Source: Aliamphritea hakodatensis (GTDB taxonomy: Bacteria; Pseudomonadota; Gammaproteobacteria; Pseudomonadales; Balneatricaceae). Taken from it: DNA of 64,000 nt. The notes under the pieces are model-generated. The model saw nothing but the letters and a program-made list of their open reading frames with translations. It searched no databases and was not told the origin of the DNA. Shown piece by piece: positions 19,526 through 27,750 of this stretch (the stretch's first letter is position 1; the number at the start of each line of letters is the position of its first letter). The position numbers were made by a program, and so were the translations under genes. The stretch covers positions 4,774,001-4,838,000 of the forward strand of contig NZ_AP025281.1 of NCBI RefSeq assembly GCF_024347195.1. Direction: 5' to 3'.

Positions 19526-20020
19526 TTACAGCCAACCGTCCAGTACTAACCGGGTCAGCTTAGGAGACAGTTCGCGCATTGCCTTACGATAGACATCACG
19601 CTTAAAGGCCACTACCTGTCCCAGCGGATACCAGTAGCTAACCCAGCGCCAGCCATCAAATTCAGGCGTCGCTGTTTCATTGATACTGACAGCGCTGTCT
19701 TCACTCAGCATCCGCAGTAAAAACCATTTTTGTTTCTGGCCGACACACACCGGATGTGAGTGGTGCCGAATCATTCTCTTGGGTAGTCTGTACCTTAGCC
19801 AACCACGGGTCACCGCAACAATTTCAACATCTTCCGGCGACAACCCGATCTCTTCTTTGAGTTCCCGGTACATCGCCTGCTCAGGTGTTTCTGAGCGATC
19901 AATCCCCCCCTGGGGGAACTGCCATGCATCTTGTCCAATTCGTCTTGCCCAAAGTACCTGACCCATCGAGTTTGCCAGAATGATACCGACATTCGGTCTG
20001 AACCCGTCTGAATCAATCAC
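19526..20020 (-). CDS. rppH: RNA 5'-pyrophosphohydrolase
   Basis: Nudix hydrolase that removes pyrophosphate from 5' triphosphorylated mRNA and so starts RNase E-dependent decay. 164 residues. The Nudix box is complete at about residues 38-60 (GGIDRSETPEQAMYRE then LKEEIGL). It begins MIDSDGFRPNVGIIL, the family N terminus. Upstream of ptsP in the same orientation with a 129-base gap. Confidence 0.96.
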   Translation of the reverse strand: MIDSDGFRPNVGIILANSMGQVLWARRIGQDAWQFPQGGIDRSETPEQAMYRELKEEIGLSPEDVEIVAVTRGWLRYRLPKRMIRHHSHPVCVGQKQKWFLLRMLSEDSAVSINETATPEFDGWRWVSYWYPLGQVVAFKRDVYRKAMRELSPKLTRLVLDGWL

Positions 20021-20203
20021 GGTAATTCCTTATAAATCTTTTGCCCTATTGTTCCATAATTCCGCGCGCTGGCGCAAACCGCAAAGCCGCCAGCAGCAAG
20101 GATCATTTGCGAGGATCGTGCCAAGTCACTATGCTAGCGCCTTTAGAAGCAATTTCAGACGGCAGGTTCCGTAATGCCTGCCGCATTTCAGGAGAACAGT
20201 AGC

Positions 20204-20857
20204 GTGGCACTGGCAATTTTTGATCTTGATAACACCCTGTTAAACGGCGACAGCGATCACGCATGGGGGGAATTCCTGTGCGAAAAAGGTATCGTTGATA
20301 CAGACGCCTACCGTCAGGCTAACGACTATTTCTTTGATCAGTACGTCGCCGGCACGCTGGATATTGAAGAGTTTCTGGAATTTGCGCTGAAGCCTCTGGC
20401 AGCACTGGAACCTGAACAGCTGCAAAGCCTGCATCAGCAGTTCATGACTGAAAAAGTCGCCACCATGATGCTACCTAAAGCGGCTGCCCTGCTTCAGAAA
20501 CATAAGGATCAGGGCGATTACACGCTGATCATTACTGCTACCAACCGTTTCGTCACAGGCCCTATCGCTGCAGAGCTGGGTGTGGACGAAATCATTGCCA
20601 CCGATCCGGAAATGATCGACGGCCGCTATACGGGCAAGGTAGCTGGCACCCCCTGCTTCCAGGCCGGTAAAGTTACCCGCCTGAACAGCTGGCTGAAAGA
20701 TAACCCTCACACGCTGGAAGGCAGCTATTTTTACAGCGACTCAAATAACGACCTGCCATTACTGAAGCTGGTTGATCACCCGGTGGCTGTTGATGCTGAT
20801 GAAACCCTGACTGCAACCGCCGAAGCCAACCACTGGGAAATCATCAGTCTGCGCTGA
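20204..20857 (+). CDS. HAD-superfamily (SerB-like) phosphatase
   Basis: Haloacid dehalogenase phosphatase of the IB (phosphoserine-phosphatase-like) type, about 217 residues. Motif I is FDLDNTLLNGDSDHAWGEFL and motif IV is YSDSNNDLPLL. A GTG start at 20204 is preferred because AGGAG lies nine bases upstream and the protein then begins (V)ALAIFDLDNT as in relatives; an ATG at 20174 in frame is possible. Close homologues beside rppH in pseudomonads have been annotated as histidinol-phosphatase or phosphoserine phosphatase; the substrate is not resolved here. Confidence 0.88.
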   Translation: MALAIFDLDNTLLNGDSDHAWGEFLCEKGIVDTDAYRQANDYFFDQYVAGTLDIEEFLEFALKPLAALEPEQLQSLHQQFMTEKVATMMLPKAAALLQKHKDQGDYTLIITATNRFVTGPIAAELGVDEIIATDPEMIDGRYTGKVAGTPCFQAGKVTRLNSWLKDNPHTLEGSYFYSDSNNDLPLLKLVDHPVAVDADETLTATAEANHWEIISLR

Positions 20858-20882
20858 TTTCACCGATACAAAGGAGCGCCCC

Positions 20883-21632
20883 ATGTCAGAAAAAACAGTT
20901 TTGATCACTGGGGCGAGCCGCGGCATTGGCGCGGCAACTGCCCGCCTGCTGGCCAGCCAGAACTACAATGTTTGTCTGAATTACCTCCGGCAAACCCAGT
21001 GCGCCGAACAGCTCAGTACAGAGCTGCGTCAGCAGGGCTGTAACACTTTGCTGCTGCAGGCCGATGTCAGCCAGGAGCAGCAGGTGACTGAGATGTTCCG
21101 CACCATTGACGATACCTTTGGGCCTCTGACTCATCTGGTCAACAATGCCGGCATCCTCAAACCGCAAATGCGCCTGCAGGATATGAACGCCGCCCGCATT
21201 AATGAAATCCTCACAACCAATGTCACCAGCTACTTCCTGTGCTGCAGGGAAGCCATTGCACGCATGTCTGCTGCTCACGGCGGAAAAGGCGGCGCCATCG
21301 TGAATGTATCCTCTGTTGCCGCCCGCACGGGCTCCCCCGGCGAATACATCGACTACGCCGCCTCCAAGGGCGCGATTGATACTCTGACCACAGGACTGGC
21401 AACCGAACTGGCCGCAGAAGGCATCCGGGTGAACGGTGTGCGGCCCGGTTTTATTTATACCGATATGCACCGCGACGGCGGCGAACCCGCACGCATTGAA
21501 CGCTTAAAACCGGCAATACCCATGCAACGGGGCGGACAACCGGAAGAGGTAGCAGAGGCCATCGCCTGGCTGCTCTCTGATAAAGCCTCCTACACCACAG
21601 GAAGCTTCATCGACCTTGCCGGTGGAAAGTAA
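20883..21632 (+). CDS. SDR-family oxidoreductase
   Basis: Short-chain dehydrogenase/reductase, 249 residues, NAD(P)-dependent. Cofactor motif TGASRGIGAA at residues 9-18, structural NNAG near 87-90, and the catalytic Ser of NVSSVA with Y158 and K162 in YAASK. GPLTHLVNNAG fits classical SDRs similar to glucose/3-ketoacyl reductases, but no substrate can be named. AAGGAG precedes the ATG. It follows the HAD gene by 25 bases, likely in one transcript, and a terminator-like hairpin follows at 21.66 kb. Confidence 0.9.
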   Translation: MSEKTVLITGASRGIGAATARLLASQNYNVCLNYLRQTQCAEQLSTELRQQGCNTLLLQADVSQEQQVTEMFRTIDDTFGPLTHLVNNAGILKPQMRLQDMNAARINEILTTNVTSYFLCCREAIARMSAAHGGKGGAIVNVSSVAARTGSPGEYIDYAASKGAIDTLTTGLATELAAEGIRVNGVRPGFIYTDMHRDGGEPARIERLKPAIPMQRGGQPEEVAEAIAWLLSDKASYTTGSFIDLAGGK

Positions 21633-21708
21633 TCCGGCTTAGCACCACCAGCCATCAACAAAAAAGCCGGCATCCAAAGATACCGGCTTTTTTCAGTCAA
21701 ACTGACAA

Positions 21709-21823
21709 TTAAGAACGCGGCTTGCCGTTCTCCGGATCGTACAGCGCACCGTAGCCTACAGCTTCAACAGTTACCTTATAGTTATCACTGCCGAAAGTAA
21801 GCGCGATTTCCAGCTCTCTTCCC
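21709..21823 (-). pseudogene. 3' remnant of a DMGDH-like paralogue (copy 1)
   Basis: On the minus strand the last 38 codons read GRELEIALTFGSDNYKVTVE and onward, ending in the same SVNGKPRS-type tail (here NGKPRS with R for K possible) and TAA as the intact gene. The internal sequence ALTFGSD replaces EYFGD of the intact gene. There is no start or body to the gene, so it is a fragment. Homology with the intact gene stops just beyond the codons for GREL. Confidence 0.8.
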
Positions 21824-21888
21824 CAATGCAATGCACAAATAAAAAAGCCGGCATCCAAAGATACCGGCTTTTTCAGTCAAACTGACAA

Positions 21889-21994
21889 TTAAGAACGTGG
21901 CTTGCCGTTCTCCGGATCGTACAGAGCACCGTAACCTACAGCTTCAACAGTTACCTTATAGTTATCACTGCCGAAAGTAAGCGCGATTTCCAGC
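21889..21994 (-). pseudogene. 3' remnant of a DMGDH-like paralogue (copy 2)
   Basis: Same as copy 1 over about 35 codons (LEIALTFGSDNYKVTVE, then the shared tail and TAA), with only a few synonymous differences. The matching breaks off three codons earlier than copy 1, upstream of LEI. It is a truncated fragment with no body. Confidence 0.8.
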
Positions 21995-22017
21995 GCTGTC
22001 ACTCCAAAGTACAAACA

Positions 22018-22049
22018 AAAAAGCCGGTATCCTGAGATACCGGCTTTTT
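22018..22049 (-). terminator. Terminator of the FAD/GcvT gene
   Basis: Stem AAAAAGCCGGTATC / GATACCGGCTTTTT with loop CTGA, A-run before and T-run after, so it can work in both directions. It lies about 20 bases past the stop at 22068. Two variant copies (hairpins at 21661-21693 and 21841-21873) follow further downstream. Confidence 0.8.
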
Positions 22050-22067
22050 GATTAGTACAGCTGACGA

Positions 22068-24632
22068 TTAAGAACGTGGCTTGCCGTTCTCCGGATCGTA
22101 CAGTGCACCGTAACCTACAGCTTCAACAGTTACCTTATAGTTATCACCGAAGTATTCGATTTCCAGCTCACGGCCTTTTTCGCAATACTCGTATGGCAGG
22201 TAACCCAGCGCAATGTTCTTACCAATGCTTGGACCATACACAATACTGGTAGTGTAAGAGCGACGACCTTCAGAGTCGATCAGCGCCTCACCTGTCGCAG
22301 GATCCAGAATCGGGCAGTTACCGACCGGATAACGGGCAACACCGGCAGAATCGATGTTGTCGTTCATTGTCAGTGTACACAGGTACGCCGGCTGATGCTC
22401 ACGCTCACGCTGAGCCAGCAGTGCATCCTTACCGAAGAATTCCGCAGCCTTAACCTTAGGACGGGCCAAGTCAACTTCCAGCAGGTTGTATTCAGTCAGG
22501 ATATCAGCGTTCTGCAGACGCAGACTCTTCTCAAGACGACGGCTGTTCGCGTAAGTCTCGATACCGACAGGGGTTACACCCTGCGCGTATACCGCATCCC
22601 ACAGCGCCAGACCATCTTCCATCTTGAAGTGGATCTCCCAGCCCTGCTCACCTACGTAAGAAATACGGAAGAAGGTATAGTCAACGCCACCGATCTTGAT
22701 GTCTTTAACTGCTGCGAACGGGTAGTTTTCAGTGCTGATAGACGCAGGATCATCAACTACTTTTTCCAGAACTGTACGGGCGTTAGGGCCCCATACACCC
22801 AGACAACCGTAGTTCTGAGTTTCGTTAGTCACCTCAGCATTGAAGCCCATATCCTGAGCCATACGCTTCAGCCATACCAGGTCACGGTGACCAGCATCAC
22901 CACCATCAATAACACGGTAGTGCTGCTCACCCAGACGCAATACTGTCAGGTCGGCACGTACGCCACCTACAGCATCCAGGAAGTGTGTGTATACACCCTT
23001 ACCAATCGGGGTATCGCCACCTACTTTAGCGACACAGGTGTATTCCATCAGCTTCTCAGCATCCGGACCGGTAACATCGATGATCGCGAAGTGAGACAGG
23101 TTAATCATGCCTACATCTTCAGACATCTTCAGATGCTCAGCGTTAGATACGCGGAAGAAGTGACGGCTATCCCACTCAGCTTCACGTACCGGAATACGGT
23201 CGCCGTATTCTTCTAACAGATGCTCGTTGCTCGCGTAACCATGCGCACGCTCCCAACCAACGATTTCCATGAAGTAACCGCCCAGCTCATTTTCACGCTC
23301 CCAGAACGGGCTGCGGAATTTACCACGGGCAGCGGTGTAAGGCTCACGGTTGTGAACAGGTGGGTTATAAATCTTGAATGCAGACTCGTAGCAACGGTCG
23401 TGGATGTACTGCTCTTCACACTGGAACGGGTACGCACGTGCAACGTCGATGCTGCTGTGGTCGAATTCAGTACGGCCATCAGTCATCCAGTCAGCGATAA
23501 CTTTACCGGTACCCGGACCGTCTTTAACCCATACGGAAACACCGTACCACAGGCCACGGACGTTAGAAGATTCACCGATCGAAGGACCGCCATCCGCCGT
23601 TACCTGCAACAGGCCATTGAAAGAGTATTTCTCATCGTAACCCAGTTCAGCCAGAATAGGCGTCAGTTCCATCGCCTTTTCAAGCGGCTCGATAACTTCT
23701 TCCAGTTCCAGGTCACGCTGTGAAGGAGACAGACGCGCTTCTTCTTTTTCTAGAATGTCACGTGGGTGACACATGCGCGGCTCTTTCTCTTCGTAATAAC
23801 CCCATTCCAGCTGACCGCCTTCGGCGCTCTTCGGGTCACCGGTATCACGCAGGTAAGCAGAGTTACCCTGGTCACGCAGCAATGGGTAACCGATTTCTTT
23901 ACCCGTGTTTTCAAACTCGTTAAACGGCTTGAAGAATGTCAGCGGGTGGTCAACAGGCATAACTGGCAGATCTTCGCCCGCCATTTCTGCGATCAGCCGG
24001 CCCCACAGGCCCGCACATACAACAACGTGCTCAGCTTCGATATAACCGCGCTCGGTTTCTACACCTTTAATGCGGCCATCTTCAATTTTCAGACCGGTAC
24101 AGGATGTGTTTGCAAACGTCGTCAGCTTGCCGGTTTTCTCAGCCGCTTCTACCAGTTCACCGGCAACAGTCTGAGAACGTGGCACAACCAGACCTGCATC
24201 CGGATCCCACAACGCACCCTGAATTACATCTTCTTCCAACAGCGGGAATTTTTCTTTGGCTTCAGCCGTGCTCATCATGCGAACGTTGTTACCGAAAGCT
24301 TTACCGGATGTTACACGGCGCTTCAGTTCATCCATACGCTCAGTATCGCCATTACGCGCAACCTCAATACCACCGATACGCTCATAACGGCCCATCGCCT
24401 CATAGAAGTCGATAGAGTATTTCGTTGTGAACATAGTCATCTGATCGTGAGCTGTGTTGAAACAGAAGTCAGATGCGTGAGCAGTAGAGCCGATGTCTGT
24501 TGGGATGGCAGACTTATCAATACCAACGATATCGTCCCAGCCACGCTCAATCAGGTGGTGGACGACTGACGCGCCAACAATACCGCCCTGGCCGATGATA
24601 ACGACCTTGGCTTTACTCGGAAATTTAGACAT
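22068..24632 (-). CDS. FAD-dependent dimethylglycine/sarcosine dehydrogenase-like enzyme with GcvT domain
   Basis: Large flavoenzyme of 854 residues, probably oxidatively demethylating an N-methyl amine such as dimethylglycine or sarcosine. The N-terminal FAD-binding DAO domain has GQGGIVGASVV at residues 14-24, and His52 in GSTAHASD is at the place of the covalently flavinylated His of mammalian DMGDH. From about residue 430 a GcvT-type folate-binding domain follows (VGMINLSHFAIIDVTGPDA, later FRISYVGEQGWEIH and a C-terminal barrel) and would capture the methylene group on tetrahydrofolate. Codon use is strongly biased like that of the ribosomal genes, suggesting high expression. No glycine betaine genes are adjacent; exact substrate unknown. 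Confidence 0.88.
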   Translation of the reverse strand: MSKFPSKAKVVIIGQGGIVGASVVHHLIERGWDDIVGIDKSAIPTDIGSTAHASDFCFNTAHDQMTMFTTKYSIDFYEAMGRYERIGGIEVARNGDTERMDELKRRVTSGKAFGNNVRMMSTAEAKEKFPLLEEDVIQGALWDPDAGLVVPRSQTVAGELVEAAEKTGKLTTFANTSCTGLKIEDGRIKGVETERGYIEAEHVVVCAGLWGRLIAEMAGEDLPVMPVDHPLTFFKPFNEFENTGKEIGYPLLRDQGNSAYLRDTGDPKSAEGGQLEWGYYEEKEPRMCHPRDILEKEEARLSPSQRDLELEEVIEPLEKAMELTPILAELGYDEKYSFNGLLQVTADGGPSIGESSNVRGLWYGVSVWVKDGPGTGKVIADWMTDGRTEFDHSSIDVARAYPFQCEEQYIHDRCYESAFKIYNPPVHNREPYTAARGKFRSPFWERENELGGYFMEIVGWERAHGYASNEHLLEEYGDRIPVREAEWDSRHFFRVSNAEHLKMSEDVGMINLSHFAIIDVTGPDAEKLMEYTCVAKVGGDTPIGKGVYTHFLDAVGGVRADLTVLRLGEQHYRVIDGGDAGHRDLVWLKRMAQDMGFNAEVTNETQNYGCLGVWGPNARTVLEKVVDDPASISTENYPFAAVKDIKIGGVDYTFFRISYVGEQGWEIHFKMEDGLALWDAVYAQGVTPVGIETYANSRRLEKSLRLQNADILTEYNLLEVDLARPKVKAAEFFGKDALLAQREREHQPAYLCTLTMNDNIDSAGVARYPVGNCPILDPATGEALIDSEGRRSYTTSIVYGPSIGKNIALGYLPYEYCEKGRELEIEYFGDNYKVTVEAVGYGALYDPENGKPRS

Positions 24633-25170
24633 GTAGATTACGCCTCCAAGCTGTCAGCTTCGCGAACAGCAAGACTAATAATTGTTATGGGATACCTCAG
24701 TAGGTATTCAACATACTGATTAGGTGAGATGTTAATTTATAGCGTAAGCGACAACTTATCCATTCACGCCATCCTTTTACGTCAACATGTCGGACTTTGA
24801 CTCCGGGGCTGTTATTTCAAAACTGAATCACGTATAAGGCTGCGCCTTTTTCACGCTCACTGTTCAGTAAATAACCTGTCAAAACACTGCCTCAGCCACA
24901 AACAGGATGATTAAGGCATAAGTCACCGGCTATTTTTCTGTCGATCAACGGACCTACACTGAATACGACCCGCCCGGCGGCCAAAGACTGAAAATAACCG
25001 ACCCGTAAATTCCGCCTGCCAAAATAGTCCTAGTGTTTTGACAAGATAGTTCTACCCCCAGCAGACCTTCATCACCTATTTTGTAGTGCATGGCCACTGT
25101 GAAGGTTCTTACCCCCCCGGGAACCTTCACAGATGGTAACCCGCAGTAACAGAACCGGCTTCAGGAGGAT
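24633..25170. other. Long intergenic region between divergent genes
   Basis: About 540 bases with no supported gene. It should hold the promoter of the flavoenzyme gene (minus strand) and that of the membrane protein gene (plus strand). A short inverted repeat (ATACCT/AGGTAT near 24692-24707) and a 12-bp perfect inverted repeat at 25097-25132 are the only structure seen. No glycine riboswitch core was recognised. Confidence 0.6.
25097..25132. repeat. Perfect 12-bp inverted repeat upstream of membrane protein gene
   Basis: Arms CTGTGAAGGTTC and GAACCTTCACAG are separated by 12 bases rich in C. It lies about 35 bases before the AGGAGG ribosome-binding site at 25163-25168. It could be a mRNA hairpin in the leader, a terminator-like stem (no T-run), or an operator. 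Confidence 0.6.
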
Positions 25171-25318
25171 ATGACTATGCACAACCCGGCGCTTCAGAAG
25201 CGATAATCCACCCGGCTGGTTTCGGAATGCTAAATTTGATCACACCTTTATTGGTGGCGTCGCCCTGATTGCCCTGCTCTCAGGGGTATGCGTCATCCTC
25301 AGGCCTGAACTGTTCCCG

Positions 25319-26233
25319 GTGATTCTGATCGCCGATTTATGGCTGCTTGGCTACCACCATGTGATCGCTACCTACACCCGGCTGGCATTTGACCGGAACA
25401 GCGCACGGGAACACCGCTTTTTCCTGTTTGGCCCGCCGGTGATTGTCTTTTCCGTCACCTTCTTGCTGGCCTGGACATTTGGTTTGTGGATTATCACGAC
25501 TATCTATCTTTACTGGCAATGGTTTCATTACACCCGTCAGAGCTGGGGCATCAGTCAGGCCTACCGGGGCCGCTCCGGCGGATTAGTGACAGACAACCCG
25601 CTGTTCGCCCGGCTATCGTTTTATCTGGTTCCCCTGTGGGGCATTCTTTACCGGTCCTGGCAGGCGCCTGACACGTTTCTTTTCGTTGAATTACAGGTCA
25701 TCCCGGTTACTGAACTGTTAGTTGATCTGGCAGGCCTGTGCGCTGCGGCTTCGGTACTGTTCTGGGGCTACAGCCAGTTCCGTGCCTGGCAAAAAGGTCA
25801 GTTAGCCGTGGCCCATACTTACTACATGCTATCCCACTACATCATCTTTCTGGTGGGCTACCGGCTGATCGAAGACATAACCTTTGGCTGGCTGGTTATC
25901 AACGTCTGGCATAACGCCCAGTATGTATTGTTTGTCTGGTTATTTAACGTGAACCGTTATAAACAGGGCATTGATAACAAGGCCGTCTTTCTGTCGACCA
26001 TCAGCCAACCGGGGAATTTTCTGCGCTACTTCTTCGTCTGCCTGGCACTCAGCACACTGGTTTATGGCCTGATAGCCGTCATCATCAGCCATCAGACCCT
26101 GATGCTGGCTGACCTGCCTCTGGCTGCCGTTATTTACCAGACCATCAACTTTCACCACTACATTGTTGATTCCCGGATCTGGAAAGTCCGTAAAAAAACC
26201 ATGCAGGAAACACTGCGACTCAAAACGCGGTGA
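25319..26233 (+). CDS. Multi-pass membrane protein with conserved-looking histidines, family not recognised
   Basis: 304 residues from a GTG, about seven hydrophobic segments. Several histidines stand near membrane edges (LGYHHVIATYTR near residue 12, WFHYTRQSWG near 68, VWHNAQYVLF near 195, NFHHYIVDSRIW near 283), a pattern seen in membrane metal enzymes and haem proteins but not proof of one. The coding frame continues upstream without a stop to 25175 and contains plausible protein (GWFRNAKFDHTFIGG), yet the only ribosome-binding site with an ATG (AGGAGG then ATG at 25171/25177) is in another frame. See the finding on a frameshift. Function unknown. Confidence 0.7.
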   Translation: MILIADLWLLGYHHVIATYTRLAFDRNSAREHRFFLFGPPVIVFSVTFLLAWTFGLWIITTIYLYWQWFHYTRQSWGISQAYRGRSGGLVTDNPLFARLSFYLVPLWGILYRSWQAPDTFLFVELQVIPVTELLVDLAGLCAAASVLFWGYSQFRAWQKGQLAVAHTYYMLSHYIIFLVGYRLIEDITFGWLVINVWHNAQYVLFVWLFNVNRYKQGIDNKAVFLSTISQPGNFLRYFFVCLALSTLVYGLIAVIISHQTLMLADLPLAAVIYQTINFHHYIVDSRIWKVRKKTMQETLRLKTR

Positions 26234-26299
26234 CCGATTGCGCTGATCACGCCCTTTAATGGCACATTGCTGATAACACTGACAGGCACGCGGGCCCGC

Positions 26300-27649
26300 T
26301 CAGTAGATATACAGACTCACCACATCCCTTACCCTTTGCAGCGCCTGCGGTAAATCTTCCAGCGCCACAGACCCCAGCGCCAGGCGCAATGCATGAGGCA
26401 CATGCTCAGTGGTTGCATACGGCTCAGCAGTGGACACCGATATATTGACCGCCAGCAGTTCAGTTACAATCTGATCAGCGCGGGCCTCTTCCGGCAGAGG
26501 CAGCCAGATCAGATACGAGGCGGGATGACTGATATAATCAACGCCCTGCAATATCTGCCTGGCAATCTGTTGCCGCTGCATCGCATCGCTGCGCTTCTCC
26601 GCCTCCAGCTGCGCCACGGTACCATCCGTAATCCACTGACAGGCCATCCGGGTAACCAGCGCCGGCGTGTTCCAGGTGGTGGCTCTGATAACCCGCTCAA
26701 TCGCTGCCACTTTTTGCGGGGGGGCCACCACAAATCCAAAACGTAACCCGGTCGCGACACTTTTTGACAGCCCGGAAACATACACGGTCCGCTCCGGCGC
26801 CAGAGACGCCAGAGGTGGCGGCGCATCTTCAACATGCAAGGCATAGGCAGCATCTTCAATGATCAGCAAATCATACTGGCGGGCAATCCTCACCAGACGC
26901 TGCCGCCATGCCAGGTCCAGCACCCATCCCATCGGGTTGTGCAGGGTTGGCATGCTATACACCGCCCGCACCTTTCGCTGCTGACACACGGCCTCCAGTG
27001 CATCCAGATCAGGGCTGCGACGGCCCAGCGCCAGCGGGGTCAGCTCAAGGCGGTGCGTTTCCGACACCACTTTAAAGCCCGGATAAATCAGCGCATCGGC
27101 TGCTACCACATCCCCCGGATTCAGCAATCCCATGACCGTACAGGCCAGCCCGTGCTGAGCACCGCTGACAATCAACACCTGCTCCGTTTCTGCCTGCACT
27201 CCCCGGCACTTGAGAAATTCCGCCACGATGGCCCGTTCATGCCATCGTCCGGCATGGGGCTGATAATGCAGCAAAGCTTCCAGATCTCCCGCCAAGCTCA
27301 AATCTCTTAAGCTGTTGCGCAGCAGCCGGGTCTGGCTTGGCAGTGACGGTGAATTAAAATTCAGATCCAGCACGCCGTCGGCAACCGGCTGCTGATCGAC
27401 ACCGTGCCCGGCCGGCACCGAGATATCCCGAACAAAGGTGCCACGTCCCGTTTCGCCGCTCACCAAGCCCATTTTCTCAAGCTCGGCATACACCCTTGAG
27501 GCCGTCACCAAAGCCATGTTGTTATCTTTCGCCAGTTGACGATGCGTCGGCAAGCGGGTGCCGGGCTCCAGCTGTCCGGAATGTATCCGGGCAGCAAACT
27601 GATCCACCAGCTGTTTATAACGGGATGCGGACATCAACAATGTATCCAT
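26300..27649 (-). CDS. MocR-type transcription regulator (GntR HTH fused to aminotransferase fold)
   Basis: 449 residues. The N-terminal GntR winged helix (about 8-75; LPTHRQLAKDNNMALVTASR) is followed by a fold-type I PLP domain with D266 (IIEDAAY) and the PLP-binding Lys296 (SGLSKSVATGLR). MocR proteins generally sense a PLP-linked effector and regulate a divergent gene, here the DJ-1/PfpI gene. The start could be Met1, inside the palindrome at 27647-27670, or Met6. Effector unknown. Confidence 0.9.
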   Translation of the reverse strand: MDTLLMSASRYKQLVDQFAARIHSGQLEPGTRLPTHRQLAKDNNMALVTASRVYAELEKMGLVSGETGRGTFVRDISVPAGHGVDQQPVADGVLDLNFNSPSLPSQTRLLRNSLRDLSLAGDLEALLHYQPHAGRWHERAIVAEFLKCRGVQAETEQVLIVSGAQHGLACTVMGLLNPGDVVAADALIYPGFKVVSETHRLELTPLALGRRSPDLDALEAVCQQRKVRAVYSMPTLHNPMGWVLDLAWRQRLVRIARQYDLLIIEDAAYALHVEDAPPPLASLAPERTVYVSGLSKSVATGLRFGFVVAPPQKVAAIERVIRATTWNTPALVTRMACQWITDGTVAQLEAEKRSDAMQRQQIARQILQGVDYISHPASYLIWLPLPEEARADQIVTELLAVNISVSTAEPYATTEHVPHALRLALGSVALEDLPQALQRVRDVVSLYIY

Positions 27650-27670
27650 GACAATAATTTTATTGTCATG
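27647..27670. promoter_or_regulatory. Perfect 24-bp palindrome between mocR-like and DJ-1/PfpI genes
   Basis: CATGACAATAA-TT-TTATTGTCATG is a complete palindrome that includes the first possible ATG of the MocR-type gene. Its place in a divergent promoter region makes it a likely operator for the MocR protein, possibly autoregulatory. Known MocR sites are often direct repeats, so the palindrome form is notable. Confidence 0.6.
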
Positions 27671-27750
27671 ATACTAAGCAATACACTGAGGCCTCTCAAG
27701 TTATTACAGCGCTGCAATACCCACACAGAACAAAAAAGGACAGACGCCTC

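Larger units (their letters stand above)
21661..22172. repeat. Three tandem copies of a terminator plus gene 3' end (~180-bp period)
   Basis: Three units begin near 21661, 21841 and 22018. Each has a bidirectional hairpin (GCCGG(C/T)AT...GATACCGGC with A-run and T-run) followed by the same ~105-base 3' end of an FAD/GcvT gene reading on the minus strand. Units 1 and 2 are nearly identical to each other. Unit 3 is the real end of the intact gene at 22068-24632 and differs from the others in the hairpin and about 70 bases upstream of the stop. Confidence 0.92.

Noticed and set aside
24633..24780. Glycine riboswitch ahead of the flavoenzyme gene
   Set aside because: Expected because GcvT-linked genes are often so controlled, but the conserved glycine-aptamer core was not found; only a short inverted repeat is present.
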